Below, piece by piece: positions 9,473 to 17,006 of a stretch of DNA of 38,989 nt; positions within the stretch are counted from its first letter, which is position 1, and each line of letters begins with the position of its first letter. The DNA is from Planctomycetaceae bacterium (lineage in GTDB: Bacteria > Planctomycetota > Planctomycetia > Pirellulales > UBA1268): NCBI GenBank assembly GCA_027486095.1, contig JAIXPT010000382.1, forward strand, positions 1 through 38,989. Direction: 5' to 3'. The translations under genes and the position numbers were made by a program. The notes under the pieces are model-generated. The model was not told the DNA's origin. It worked only from the letters and a program-made list of their open reading frames with translations, and searched no databases.

Positions 9473-9542
9473 GTAGCGACGGAGCTCCAGCTCTGTCGAA
9501 TGCGGTTCACATTCGACAGGCCTGGAGGCCTGTCGCTACGAT
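9470..9542. repeat. 73-bp palindromic element, copy A
   Basis: The ends ATCGTAGCGAC and GTCGCTACGAT are perfect inverted repeats of 11 bp. Inside, TGTCGAATG and CATTCGACA pair across a 7-nt loop, and CCAG pairs with CTGG between the two stems, so the whole element can fold into one long interrupted hairpin. Its first 18 nt equal the left end of the 114-bp repeat unit next to it. It ends only 7 nt before the DUF202 start codon, so it forms that gene's leader. A sister copy of identical length is at 14251-14323. Confidence 0.9.
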
Positions 9543-9549
9543 CTTCGGC

Positions 9550-9972
9550 ATGGCCGATCGCGACCACTCCCTGACCAATGAGCTCGCCCGCGAGCGCAAT
9601 CGCGAGGCGGCCGACCGCACGCTCCTGGCCTGGATCCGCACGAGCCTGGCGATGATCTCGCTCGGCTTCGGCATCGAGCGTCTGGGGCAGGCTGCCCTGG
9701 CCTTCGAGGGAGGTTTGTCGGGTTTTTCGCCGCTCAAGACTCGGCTCTTCGGTGCAGCCCTCATCGCGCTCGGCGTCGCCGCCACGCTCGCGGGCATGTG
9801 GGAGCATAAGCGGGTGCTCGAGGCCGTCTCGCACGATGGCTATCGCTACGCCGACCGGCCCCCGATCGCCCGCTACATGGGCGTGGCGCTCATCATCGTC
9901 GGACTCGCAGCGCTCGCGCTCATGCTCGTGCATTTCTCCAACCCTGAAGTCCCCGGCCCAGTGGGCGGGTGA
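9550..9972 (+). CDS. DUF202 / YidH-family small membrane protein
   Basis: This 140-residue protein begins MADRDHSLTNELARERNREA and carries the DUF202 signature AADRTLLAWIRTSLAMISLGFGIER, followed by three hydrophobic segments (about residues 29-45, 67-85 and 109-128). The start at ATG 9550 matches the usual family N-terminus. The frame is open far upstream, but that part is only translated repeat. No Shine-Dalgarno is visible, because the 73-bp palindrome ends 7 nt before the ATG. The stop TGA (9970-9972) overlaps the ATG of the lactate permease by one base, so the two are almost surely co-translated. The function of the family is unknown; it sits in the inner membrane. Confidence 0.88.
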   Translation: MADRDHSLTNELARERNREAADRTLLAWIRTSLAMISLGFGIERLGQAALAFEGGLSGFSPLKTRLFGAALIALGVAATLAGMWEHKRVLEAVSHDGYRYADRPPIARYMGVALIIVGLAALALMLVHFSNPEVPGPVGG

Positions 9973-11645
9973 TGGTCTGGAGCCACGTCTACGACCCGTT
10001 CGGCTCGCCGGTGCTCTCGACCGTGGTGGCCGCGCTGCCGCTCGTCGTACTCCTGGGGCTTCTCGCCTCCGGTGGCTGGTCGGCGCTTGGCGCCGCGGCG
10101 GCGGGGCTCGCGACGGCGCTCGTGATCGCGATTGGCTGCTCTGGCATGCCGGCCGACGCCGCCCTGGCGGCCGCGGGGAATGGAGCCGCATTCGGGCTCT
10201 TCCCGATCGGCTGGATCGTGATCGGGGCGATGTTTCTCTATCGGCTGTGTGTGGAGGCCGGCGCACTCGACGTGATGAAGCGATCGGTGACGAGCCTCTC
10301 GGCCGATCACCGGCTCCAGGCGCTTCTGATCGCATTCTCCTTCGGGGCGTTCCTCGAGGGCGTGGCCGGATTCGGGGCCCCCGTGGCGATCTCGGCCGCA
10401 CTGCTCGTGGGGGCCGGGTTTCCGGCGCTCGAGGCGGCATGCCTCGCGCTTCTGGCCAACACGGCCCCCGTCGCGTTCGGGAGCCTTGGGACGCCGATCG
10501 TGATGCTCGCGAAGGTGACCGGCATCGATGAGCAGGCGCTCTCGGTGATGGCGGGGCGCCAGTTGCCGTTCTTTTCGCTGCTCGTGCCGGCCTGGATGGT
10601 GTGGGCGATGGCCGGCTGGCGTGGACTGGCCGGCGTGTGGCCCGCGGTGCTCGTGAGCGGGGCGACATTCGCCGGGATGCAGTTCGTGATTTCGAATTTC
10701 GTCGGGGCGGCGCTTGTCGATATCGTGGGCGGCGCCGCGAGCCTCGCGATGCTCGCGATCTTCCTGCGCTGGTGGCGGCCGCGGCAGGTGTGGCGACACG
10801 GCGAGGGCTGGTGTGAGGCTGCGGCGCACGCAACCGCCGGGGCGCGCGAAACCACCGACACTCCAGGCCGGATCGCCTGGGCGTGGGCGCCGTGGGGCCT
10901 GCTCTCGCTCGTGATGCTCTGCTGGGGACTGCCCCCGGTGAAGGCTCGTCTCGAGGGTCGGGCCGGCGGCCTGCCCGCGGCGGTCGTTGCCCCCGAGTTT
11001 TCCGTGCCCCGTCTCGACGGGCGGGTGGCCAAGGTGCCACCGGCGACGCGCGAGCCGCAGGAGGTCGAGCGGGCTGTCTACCGCATCAACTGGCTGTCGG
11101 CGTCGGGCACGGGCGTTGTCGCGACGACGCTGCTTGCGATCCCGTGGCTCGGCGTGCCGTGGCGGCGGGCGGGCCGCATCTGGTGGAGCAATCTCGCGGC
11201 GCTTTCCACCGCGCTTGCCACGATCGCGGCGATGCTCGCGCTCGCGTTCGTGACGCGGTATTCCGGCACCGACGTCACGCTCGGCCTCGCGCTCACGTGG
11301 TCGGGGGCGGCGTATCCCTTCTGTGCGGCGCTCCTCGGATGGCTGGGCGTCGCGCTCACCGGCTCCGACACGTCGAGCAACGCGATGTTCGGCAGCCTGC
11401 AGCGCGTGACGGCCGAGCAGCTCGGTCTCGATCCGCTCCTCATCTGCACGGCCAACAGCACCGGCGGCGTGATGGGGAAGATGATCGACGCCCAGAGCAT
11501 CGTCGTGTCGGCCACGGCCACCGGCACGCACCGGCAGGAAGGCGCGATCCTGCGCCGCGTGTTTCCGCATTCGCTGGCGCTCGCAGCCCTGATGGGCCTG
11601 CTCGTGTGGCTCCAATCCGGCTTGCTCGCATGGATGGTGCCGTGA
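9972..11645 (+). CDS. L-lactate permease (LctP family)
   Basis: This 557-residue, very hydrophobic protein has the hallmarks of the LctP lactate permease family: an N-terminal VYDPFGSPVLST, the segment FGAFLEGVAGFGAPVAI, then NTAPVAFGSLGTPI, and a C-terminal block with GSDTSSNAMFGSLQ and NSTGGVMGKMIDAQSIVV. The usual length (about 530-560) is matched. Family members import lactate or glycolate with protons. ATG 9972 overlaps the stop of the DUF202 gene (TGATG); GTG 9969 is the only other close start. A hydrophilic stretch near residues 275-380 interrupts the membrane segments and is longer than in many homologues. No lactate dehydrogenase or regulator lies beside it in this window, so the exact substrate is not certain. 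Confidence 0.93.
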   Translation: MVWSHVYDPFGSPVLSTVVAALPLVVLLGLLASGGWSALGAAAAGLATALVIAIGCSGMPADAALAAAGNGAAFGLFPIGWIVIGAMFLYRLCVEAGALDVMKRSVTSLSADHRLQALLIAFSFGAFLEGVAGFGAPVAISAALLVGAGFPALEAACLALLANTAPVAFGSLGTPIVMLAKVTGIDEQALSVMAGRQLPFFSLLVPAWMVWAMAGWRGLAGVWPAVLVSGATFAGMQFVISNFVGAALVDIVGGAASLAMLAIFLRWWRPRQVWRHGEGWCEAAAHATAGARETTDTPGRIAWAWAPWGLLSLVMLCWGLPPVKARLEGRAGGLPAAVVAPEFSVPRLDGRVAKVPPATREPQEVERAVYRINWLSASGTGVVATTLLAIPWLGVPWRRAGRIWWSNLAALSTALATIAAMLALAFVTRYSGTDVTLGLALTWSGAAYPFCAALLGWLGVALTGSDTSSNAMFGSLQRVTAEQLGLDPLLICTANSTGGVMGKMIDAQSIVVSATATGTHRQEGAILRRVFPHSLALAALMGLLVWLQSGLLAWMVP

Positions 11646-11665
11646 AGTCCGTCAGGATGAATTCG

Positions 11666-11696
11666 TTCACCCTGCAGCGGGTGAAAGCCCGCGGGC
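11666..11696. terminator. hairpin pair between convergent genes
   Basis: TTCACCC (11666-11672) pairs with GGGTGAA (11679-11685) across a 6-nt loop, and a second palindrome GCCCGCGGGC follows at 11687-11696. The site lies between the stops of the lactate permease (11645, +) and the ApbE-type gene (11737, -), where a shared terminator is expected. There is no T-run, so this may be a weak or factor-assisted terminator, or another intergenic palindrome. Confidence 0.4.
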
Positions 11697-11736
11697 ACCG
11701 GGTTGAATTGCCACCCCACATCATGCCCGCAGCCAA

Positions 11737-12507
11737 TCACTCCCCGCGCACGAGCCGCGCCACGGCGCGGGCGTCGGCCTCGGCGCACGTTTTTGCCCGT
11801 ACTGTCGCGGATGGCGACTGCGGAGTGACGACGCGGCCCGTGCGGGGATCGATGGGCGAGCGGCCGGGGCGGGCGGTGCTCGTGGCGACGGCTTCGCCGG
11901 GGGCGAGATCGACGACGGCGAAGGTGTCGCGCAGGGCGACACGCCATGGCTCGCGAACGGTACGGCCGCCCCAGGCGCGGACTTCCCCACCAAGCTCCAC
12001 GAGATGGTCCGTCGAGCCGAGCGAGACAAGGCGCTCACCGATCGCATCGACGGCGTAGCCCGGGCCGATGCCACTGAGATCAAGCGCGACGTGGTCGCGG
12101 GTCTTGCGAAGCGCGGGCGGCTGCTCCTGGATCTCGACGAGGTGCATGCCCGCCACGGCCCCCGCGGTGGCCGTGAGGTCGAAGGCCCCGCGCGTGTCGT
12201 CGTGCACGCGCCGGGCGACCACCACGACGGCGACGAGATCGGGAGACACGGTCACCCACTCCCCCGCCTCCGCGCGGTTGAACCGGCTGGCATCCGAGTC
12301 GCTGCGCCATGTGCTGAGCGCACGGTCGAGCCGCGCGAGCACGGCCTCGATCTCGCGATGTACTTCGCCCTGCGATCTGCCCGGAATGTCGCCGCCGAGT
12401 GTCACGCGGTAGGTCGTGCCCATCGCCGGCCCTGCGAATGTGGGGAGCTCGCCAGCCACGGCTGACAGGGAGATGACGACGTAGAGGATCGCAACGATGC
12501 TTTTCAT
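11737..12507 (-). CDS. ApbE-type FAD:protein FMN transferase, divergent
   Basis: This 256-residue protein matches the ApbE fold. It has a signal peptide (about residues 1-19), AGPAMGTTYRVTLGG (26-39), a STWRSDSDASRFN block, DLSGIGPGYAVDAI (143-156), LVELGGEVRAWGG (169-181) and IDPRTGR (219-225). ApbE enzymes move FMN from FAD to a Thr of target flavoproteins; the target here is presumably the protein encoded directly upstream. ATG 12507 overlaps the upstream stop as ATGA and is therefore preferred over GTG 12516. It is shorter than typical ApbE (300-350) and several common residues differ: GIAKGY is GIGPGY, the His before IDPRTG is not present, and the C-terminal ADALAT-like metal site is ADARAV. 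It may be a specialised or weakened transferase. Confidence 0.85.
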   Translation of the reverse strand: MKSIVAILYVVISLSAVAGELPTFAGPAMGTTYRVTLGGDIPGRSQGEVHREIEAVLARLDRALSTWRSDSDASRFNRAEAGEWVTVSPDLVAVVVVARRVHDDTRGAFDLTATAGAVAGMHLVEIQEQPPALRKTRDHVALDLSGIGPGYAVDAIGERLVSLGSTDHLVELGGEVRAWGGRTVREPWRVALRDTFAVVDLAPGEAVATSTARPGRSPIDPRTGRVVTPQSPSATVRAKTCAEADARAVARLVRGE

Positions 12508-14207
12508 CGGGGCCACCAGTGGGCGAGCGCGGCGGCGGTGAGGCAGGCGAGCATGGCGCCATCGCGCCAGGTGAAGCGGTCGGAGCGGCTATTGAGCCGG
12601 AGATGATCGAGCAAGGCGCCCGTGGGGCAGGCGTGGCGGCAGTAGGCCATCGGGTAGAAAGCGCTCGCAACCAGTCCCGCAGCGAAGATCACGAGCGCCG
12701 CCACGCCGGCGACCGTGGGCAGATACGCGTCGAACGGCTCGAGATCGACGATGTTGAGCGGCAGGTGAAAGACCGCCGTGAGGATCGCAAGCGCGAGCAA
12801 GGCCCACGGCAGGGCCACGAGCCACGGCCGCAGCCATGCCGGCACGCTCCGCTTTGGCTTCACGAGCCGCACGAGCAATTGCTGCGCCGCGCCGTGGGCG
12901 CAGAGGTGCGAGCAGTAGACGTTCTTGCGGGTCGTGGCGGGGAGGGCGACCGCGGCGGCAGCAAGCGCCGCGAGCACGATGGCCCCGCGCGGCACGCCCG
13001 CCTGGGCCCAGCCCCACACTTGCGCCTGCGAAAGGAGCGCTCCCGCGCCAAAGCCAAGGTATGCGAGCACGGCGAGCGGCAGCGCGAGCCGGCCAAACCA
13101 CGTGCCGCGGAGGCGCGTGAAGGCCGTCACGATGCCGATCGCGACGAGGCCGAGGGCACCGAGCCGGGGGCCGTCGAGATCGCGGGCGAGGCTCGCCAGC
13201 CACGACCGCCCCACGGCGGCGGGAGCTCGAGCCTGTGCCCGGGCGGCTCGCACGATGCCCTCGGCGACAGCTTGGCTCGTCATCGTGGCGCCGCTCACGC
13301 CCTCGATGCCGGTCGCGGTGGGATCGATGCCGGTGAGCTCCTCGATCGTCATCCCCCGATAGATGCGGCGAAACGCCCGGTCGTCGCGGACGTAGCCCAC
13401 GTAGGGCTCGTTGTCGAATGTGGCGAGCACGGCCACGCCGGCGACCTTGCCAGTGGGATCGAAGCCGATCACGGCGTCGGTCGGCCCCTGGTAGCCGATC
13501 ACGCGGTCGGCCGCGGGGCTCGTGCGGAGCGCCCAGCCCAGCGGAACGCGTTCGGCCGCCTGCACGCGGATCACAGCGGGGTCGCCGGCGTCGGGCTCGA
13601 TCGCTACGGCCTCGGGAAAGATTCGCTTGAGGTCGTCGAGCGTGGGCGCGGCAGCGAACCGACTGCCGGCTGCCGAGCCGCCGAGCCGGAGCGAGAGGCT
13701 CTCGGCGATCGCGTGGCAGGTGAGCGTGGAGCCAGCCACGGCATCGACGCTGCCCGCGGCGAGTGCCTCGAGATCGTCGAGCGACTTTCCGCGAAATGCG
13801 GTCAGATAGCGGGTGTCGCGCTCGATCGCCGCCACGTGGTCGCGGGTGTCGCGGCTGGAGAGAATTTCGATGCCCGCCACGCGGAGGTCGCGGTCGCAGA
13901 CGACGAGGAGATCAGTCGGGCCCGAGAAGCCGATCGCGGCGTCGCCCGCGGGAGACGTCTTGAAGATCGTGCCCACGCGTTCGCCGGAGTCGGCGAGCAC
14001 GTCGCGGCCGCCCGCGACGGCGCCCGAGTCGCCGCCGATGGCCGCCGCGTCAGGCAGGTGGCGGCGGATGCGCCCGATCGAGAGCGCGGCGAGGTCGGCG
14101 CCTGTTTGCCTGGCGAGATACGCGCGGTGTTCGGCATGCACGAGCCACGCGAGGGCGGCGACGATGGCGAGGCGCGCCGCATGGGCGGCGTACATGCGGA
14201 GTTTCAT
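12504..14207 (-). CDS. NosR/RnfG-like membrane flavoprotein with two FMN-binding domains and polyferredoxin-like Cys motifs
   Basis: This 567-residue protein has an N-terminal membrane anchor (about 10-24), then two FMN-binding domains in tandem. The second has the intact flavinylation motif SGAT at 305-308 (IEGVSGATMTSQAV). The first has AGST at 158-161 in the aligned place (DAVAGSTLTCHAI), keeping the acceptor Thr161. From about residue 348 there are five or six membrane segments. Two cysteine motifs typical of NosR/RnfH-type proteins follow: YCSHLCAHGA (C432, C436) and YCRHACPTGAL (C523, C527). Members of this group carry electrons across the membrane to periplasmic flavins. The downstream ApbE-type gene overlaps by ATGA and would attach the FMN. 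ATG 14207 is the only sensible start. The terminal acceptor is not evident from neighbours, so the pathway is unknown. Confidence 0.88.
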   Translation of the reverse strand: MKLRMYAAHAARLAIVAALAWLVHAEHRAYLARQTGADLAALSIGRIRRHLPDAAAIGGDSGAVAGGRDVLADSGERVGTIFKTSPAGDAAIGFSGPTDLLVVCDRDLRVAGIEILSSRDTRDHVAAIERDTRYLTAFRGKSLDDLEALAAGSVDAVAGSTLTCHAIAESLSLRLGGSAAGSRFAAAPTLDDLKRIFPEAVAIEPDAGDPAVIRVQAAERVPLGWALRTSPAADRVIGYQGPTDAVIGFDPTGKVAGVAVLATFDNEPYVGYVRDDRAFRRIYRGMTIEELTGIDPTATGIEGVSGATMTSQAVAEGIVRAARAQARAPAAVGRSWLASLARDLDGPRLGALGLVAIGIVTAFTRLRGTWFGRLALPLAVLAYLGFGAGALLSQAQVWGWAQAGVPRGAIVLAALAAAAVALPATTRKNVYCSHLCAHGAAQQLLVRLVKPKRSVPAWLRPWLVALPWALLALAILTAVFHLPLNIVDLEPFDAYLPTVAGVAALVIFAAGLVASAFYPMAYCRHACPTGALLDHLRLNSRSDRFTWRDGAMLACLTAAALAHWWPR

Positions 14208-14250
14208 AGATCACAGTGTAGGGAATAACGCTCCGGCTCTGTCGTCTGCC

Positions 14251-14323
14251 GATGTGGCGACGGAGCTCCAGCTCTGTCGAATCCGGGCCGCATTCGACAG
14301 GCCTGGAGGCCTGTCGCTACATC
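14251..14323. repeat. 73-bp palindromic element, copy B
   Basis: This copy has the same length and plan as 9470-9542: GATGTGGCGAC at the left end, GTCGCTACATC at the right, GGAGCTCCAGCTCTGTCGAAT, then ATTCGACAGGCCTGGAGGCC. The outer three base pairs differ from copy A but still pair within this copy (GAT with ATC rather than ATC with GAT). It lies between the starts of the flavoprotein gene (14207) and the end of the FAD oxidoreductase gene (14358). Truncated left halves of the same element flank it: CGCTCCGGCTCTGTCGTCTG near 14229-14248 and GGAGCCCTAGCTCTGTCG near 14334-14351. Confidence 0.88.
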
Positions 14324-14357
14324 ATGCGGCGCCGGAGCCCTAGCTCTGTCGAATGCG

Positions 14358-16640
14358 TTACTTCGCAGGCACGAGCATCACGGCGTCGGCGTGGGCGTTG
14401 CCCTTGGCCCCGTCGGTCGAGATCACGACCACGCACTGGTCGCCCTTGCCGAGCCTCACCTTGCCAGCCGAGGCGAAGCCGTCGAGCGGCGCCGGCTTCC
14501 GCATGTCGAATCGCACGCTCGTGCGGCCCTCGGCCGTCTCCACGAGCACCGGCACCGCGGAGCCGCGGTTTTCATGCGGCCGCCAGGCGACGAGCACGTC
14601 GTAGGTGCCCGGCGCCGGCGCTTGCAGTTCATATTTGGCAGTGGCCCCCGAATCGCTCGATGCATAGAGATAGCCCGAGCCGACAAACCCTGCGAGCGAG
14701 GCGCCCGGCTGCCACGGGCCCTCGCGCGTGGCTTCGCTGTCGTCGCGGACGACGGCCCCTTTCTCGCGGGCCAATTTCCGGGGATCGATGCCCGTCGGCG
14801 GCCCTTCGGGCGCCGCCAGCGGCAGGGCGTCGGCCGGGATCTCGATCGCCGATTGCAGCGTCGCCCGCCGAGCCTTGCCCGGCAGCTGCAGGAGCTCGTG
14901 CATTTCAGCCCAGTGCTTTTCGTAGACATCGCGCGGTGTCGCGCCATGCTTCACGGCCACGCTCGCCGCCTTGCCGACGACTTCTCCCATCATGCCGCAG
15001 GTTTTCATCACGCGCACGGTGCCGAGCGCCTCGTGCGTCACGGAGACGCACCGGCCCGCCATGAAGAGATTCTCGATGTCCTTGGAATAGAAGCAGCGAT
15101 AGGGCACGGGATAGCCGTAGGTGCGGTCTACGCGCTGGTCGTGCACGGCGATCGAGATGAAGGGATTGTCGGGAAACTTCTGGGCATATTCCTTCTTGGG
15201 ATAATGGAGATCGATCGACCACGTGCTGGGCACGCAGCCGTCCGGGAACTCGCGCTTGGTCACGATGTCGTCCTGGGTGAGCACCACGTCGCCGAGGATG
15301 CGCCGGCTCTCGCGCGGGCCGCCGACATACGCCACCCACGTGAGGATGGCATTTTTATGATCGGCAGCGCCGTCGCCGTTTTTCATGGCGTTGAACGCGC
15401 CATATACGGCCCGCAGGTTCCAGTCGCGGATGCCCTCGGCGTCGGCGAGCGGATCCTTGTCGAAGCCGCTCTCCCAAAACCACTGGCCATGGTGGTCGCG
15501 GGGATAGGGAAAATCATCCATCGTGAGCGGCAGCGCCCAGGGCGTTTCGGGAAACGCCTGCGGGGCGTCGAGCTCCTCCCAGGCCCACATGTTGCTCATC
15601 CCCATCCGGCCCTTGGGCTCCATCACGGTCTCTGCGCCGGCCAAATGGCCGATCGTGGCATGGCCCGTGGCGTCGCAGAAAAACGTGCCCGTGAACCGCA
15701 GTTCCTGCCCGCTCTTCACGTCGAGGCAGGTGATGCTCTTGATGCGATTGGCTTCTTTGGCCAGGGCGAAAGCATGCGTGTGCAAGAAGAGGTCGATATG
15801 CGGCTCGTCGCGCACGACCTGCTCCTTTTTGGCGTCGCCGTATTCCTCGAATGTGCCCGGGCTCTTTTTGGCGTGGTCGCAAAACTCCTCGATGATCTCG
15901 CCGATCCGCGGATACTTGCCGCGTCGAATCAGCCCCATCGCCCACACCCGCACCTCGCTCGAGCCGTTGCCGCCGAGCACGCCGCGGTCTTGAATCAGCG
16001 CCACCTTGAGGCCCATGCGCGCCGCCGAGATTGCCGCACCCATTCCGGAGTAGCCGCCGCCCACCACCACGAGGTCGTAGGGGCCGACCTCCTTCGGCGT
16101 ATCGGAGAGCCCGAGGGCCGTGCGCCGCCAGCCAGCGAGGATCGCCGAATCATTCGGTGGCGGCATGGCCTCGGTCGTAAGCACGATGCAGTCGCAGCGG
16201 CCGTTGAAGCCGGTGAGGTCGTGGAGGGCGAGGGTCGCCTCACCCGCGGAGAGCGTCACGGTGCCGCCGTCGTGCCAGCCCCACTCGGCCCCCTTCGTGC
16301 CAAACGTCTCGGCGATGGGTGTGCCGTTGAAGACGACCTGGAATTTTCCCGGCGTGCCGGAGGCGTTCCACCGGGCCACCCAGTCTTTCGTGCGTACGAA
16401 CACGCGGTAGGTGCCGGCCGTGGGAATGCGCACCTTCGTGGTCGCATCGGCCACAGGTTTCCCGAGCCCGTGGGCGATCAGGTAGGGCGAGCCCATCTCA
16501 CCGATGAACTGCGTGTCGAGGCTCCAGCCGCCGGGCGATGAGAAGCTCTCGGCCTCGACGAGAATGGTGGCGGCATGCAGTAGTCCTCCGCAAGAGAAGA
16601 TGACCATCCCTAGGGCGAGGATGGAGAGCATACGGTTCAT
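14358..16640 (-). CDS. secreted FAD-dependent oxidoreductase with terminal carbohydrate-binding-like domains
   Basis: This 760-residue protein has a signal peptide (about 1-23), an N-terminal beta-sandwich (residues about 25-157, ATILVEAESFSSPGGW), a FAD_oxidored domain and a C-terminal golvesin/xanthan-lyase-like sandwich (about 650-758, AKYELQAPAPGTYDVLVAWRP). The dinucleotide-binding motif is VVVGGGYSGMGAA near 191-203, followed by DRGVLGGNGSSEVRVWAMG. Later family landmarks are DATGHATIGHLAGAE and LFMAGRCVSVTHEALGTVRVM. The start is firm: AGAGGAG lies 7 nt before ATG 16640, and two overlapping TACAAT -10-like boxes lie about 50 nt upstream (16688-16698, minus strand) inside the SGNH remnant. 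The family is common in planctomycete glycan loci; the substrate is unknown, and oxidation of a polysaccharide-derived sugar is an inference. Confidence 0.92.
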   Translation of the reverse strand: MNRMLSILALGMVIFSCGGLLHAATILVEAESFSSPGGWSLDTQFIGEMGSPYLIAHGLGKPVADATTKVRIPTAGTYRVFVRTKDWVARWNASGTPGKFQVVFNGTPIAETFGTKGAEWGWHDGGTVTLSAGEATLALHDLTGFNGRCDCIVLTTEAMPPPNDSAILAGWRRTALGLSDTPKEVGPYDLVVVGGGYSGMGAAISAARMGLKVALIQDRGVLGGNGSSEVRVWAMGLIRRGKYPRIGEIIEEFCDHAKKSPGTFEEYGDAKKEQVVRDEPHIDLFLHTHAFALAKEANRIKSITCLDVKSGQELRFTGTFFCDATGHATIGHLAGAETVMEPKGRMGMSNMWAWEELDAPQAFPETPWALPLTMDDFPYPRDHHGQWFWESGFDKDPLADAEGIRDWNLRAVYGAFNAMKNGDGAADHKNAILTWVAYVGGPRESRRILGDVVLTQDDIVTKREFPDGCVPSTWSIDLHYPKKEYAQKFPDNPFISIAVHDQRVDRTYGYPVPYRCFYSKDIENLFMAGRCVSVTHEALGTVRVMKTCGMMGEVVGKAASVAVKHGATPRDVYEKHWAEMHELLQLPGKARRATLQSAIEIPADALPLAAPEGPPTGIDPRKLAREKGAVVRDDSEATREGPWQPGASLAGFVGSGYLYASSDSGATAKYELQAPAPGTYDVLVAWRPHENRGSAVPVLVETAEGRTSVRFDMRKPAPLDGFASAGKVRLGKGDQCVVVISTDGAKGNAHADAVMLVPAK

Positions 16641-16661
16641 CGGTTTACTCCTCTGTGGTGC

Positions 16662-17006
16662 TTAGACTTCCGTTACTACATCCAGCGATTGTATTGTAAA
16701 ACGGGGTCCGCATGCATACTGTCCGTCATGGTCTTGTCTGCATAGCTTACGCGGCAGTGATTTTGGCGGCAGCGAATCTACTGGCCACCATAGTCCTACA
16801 AACGACGCGCACGACGACGAAGATCCTTGTCGGCAGGCATGAAATCTTGCTCCCGTTGCCGCTACGTTCCATCGCAATGATCGATCCTCGCTCCGGTAGT
16901 TCATACCATAGGCGACGATGACGAGATCGGGCTTGAACCGCGCTCCCTGGCTGTCGGCCCGGGTCGCCGCGTAGCCCGAAGTGGCACCACCGCGGGAATG
17001 GTTCAT
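16662..17006 (-). pseudogene. SGNH/GDSL hydrolase C-terminal remnant
   Basis: In the frame beginning at 17006 the text NHSRGGATSGYAATRADSQG and then KPDLVIVAYGMN resembles the middle of an SGNH hydrolase (the GMN block, usually GMND, here GMNY). Shortly after, the similarity moves to another frame (RIFVVVRVVCRTMVASRF), so at least one further indel is present. The first SGNH block (GDS with the catalytic Ser) is missing, as is a clear C-terminal DxxH. The fragment follows directly from the open frame 17866-17003, which looks like the N-terminal domain of the same protein, in a different frame. It is non-functional as a hydrolase. Confidence 0.7.

Noticed and set aside
9289-9549. N-terminal extension of the DUF202 protein through the repeats
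   Set aside because: The extension is translated repeat sequence with duplicated text; family proteins start at about the ATG at 9550.
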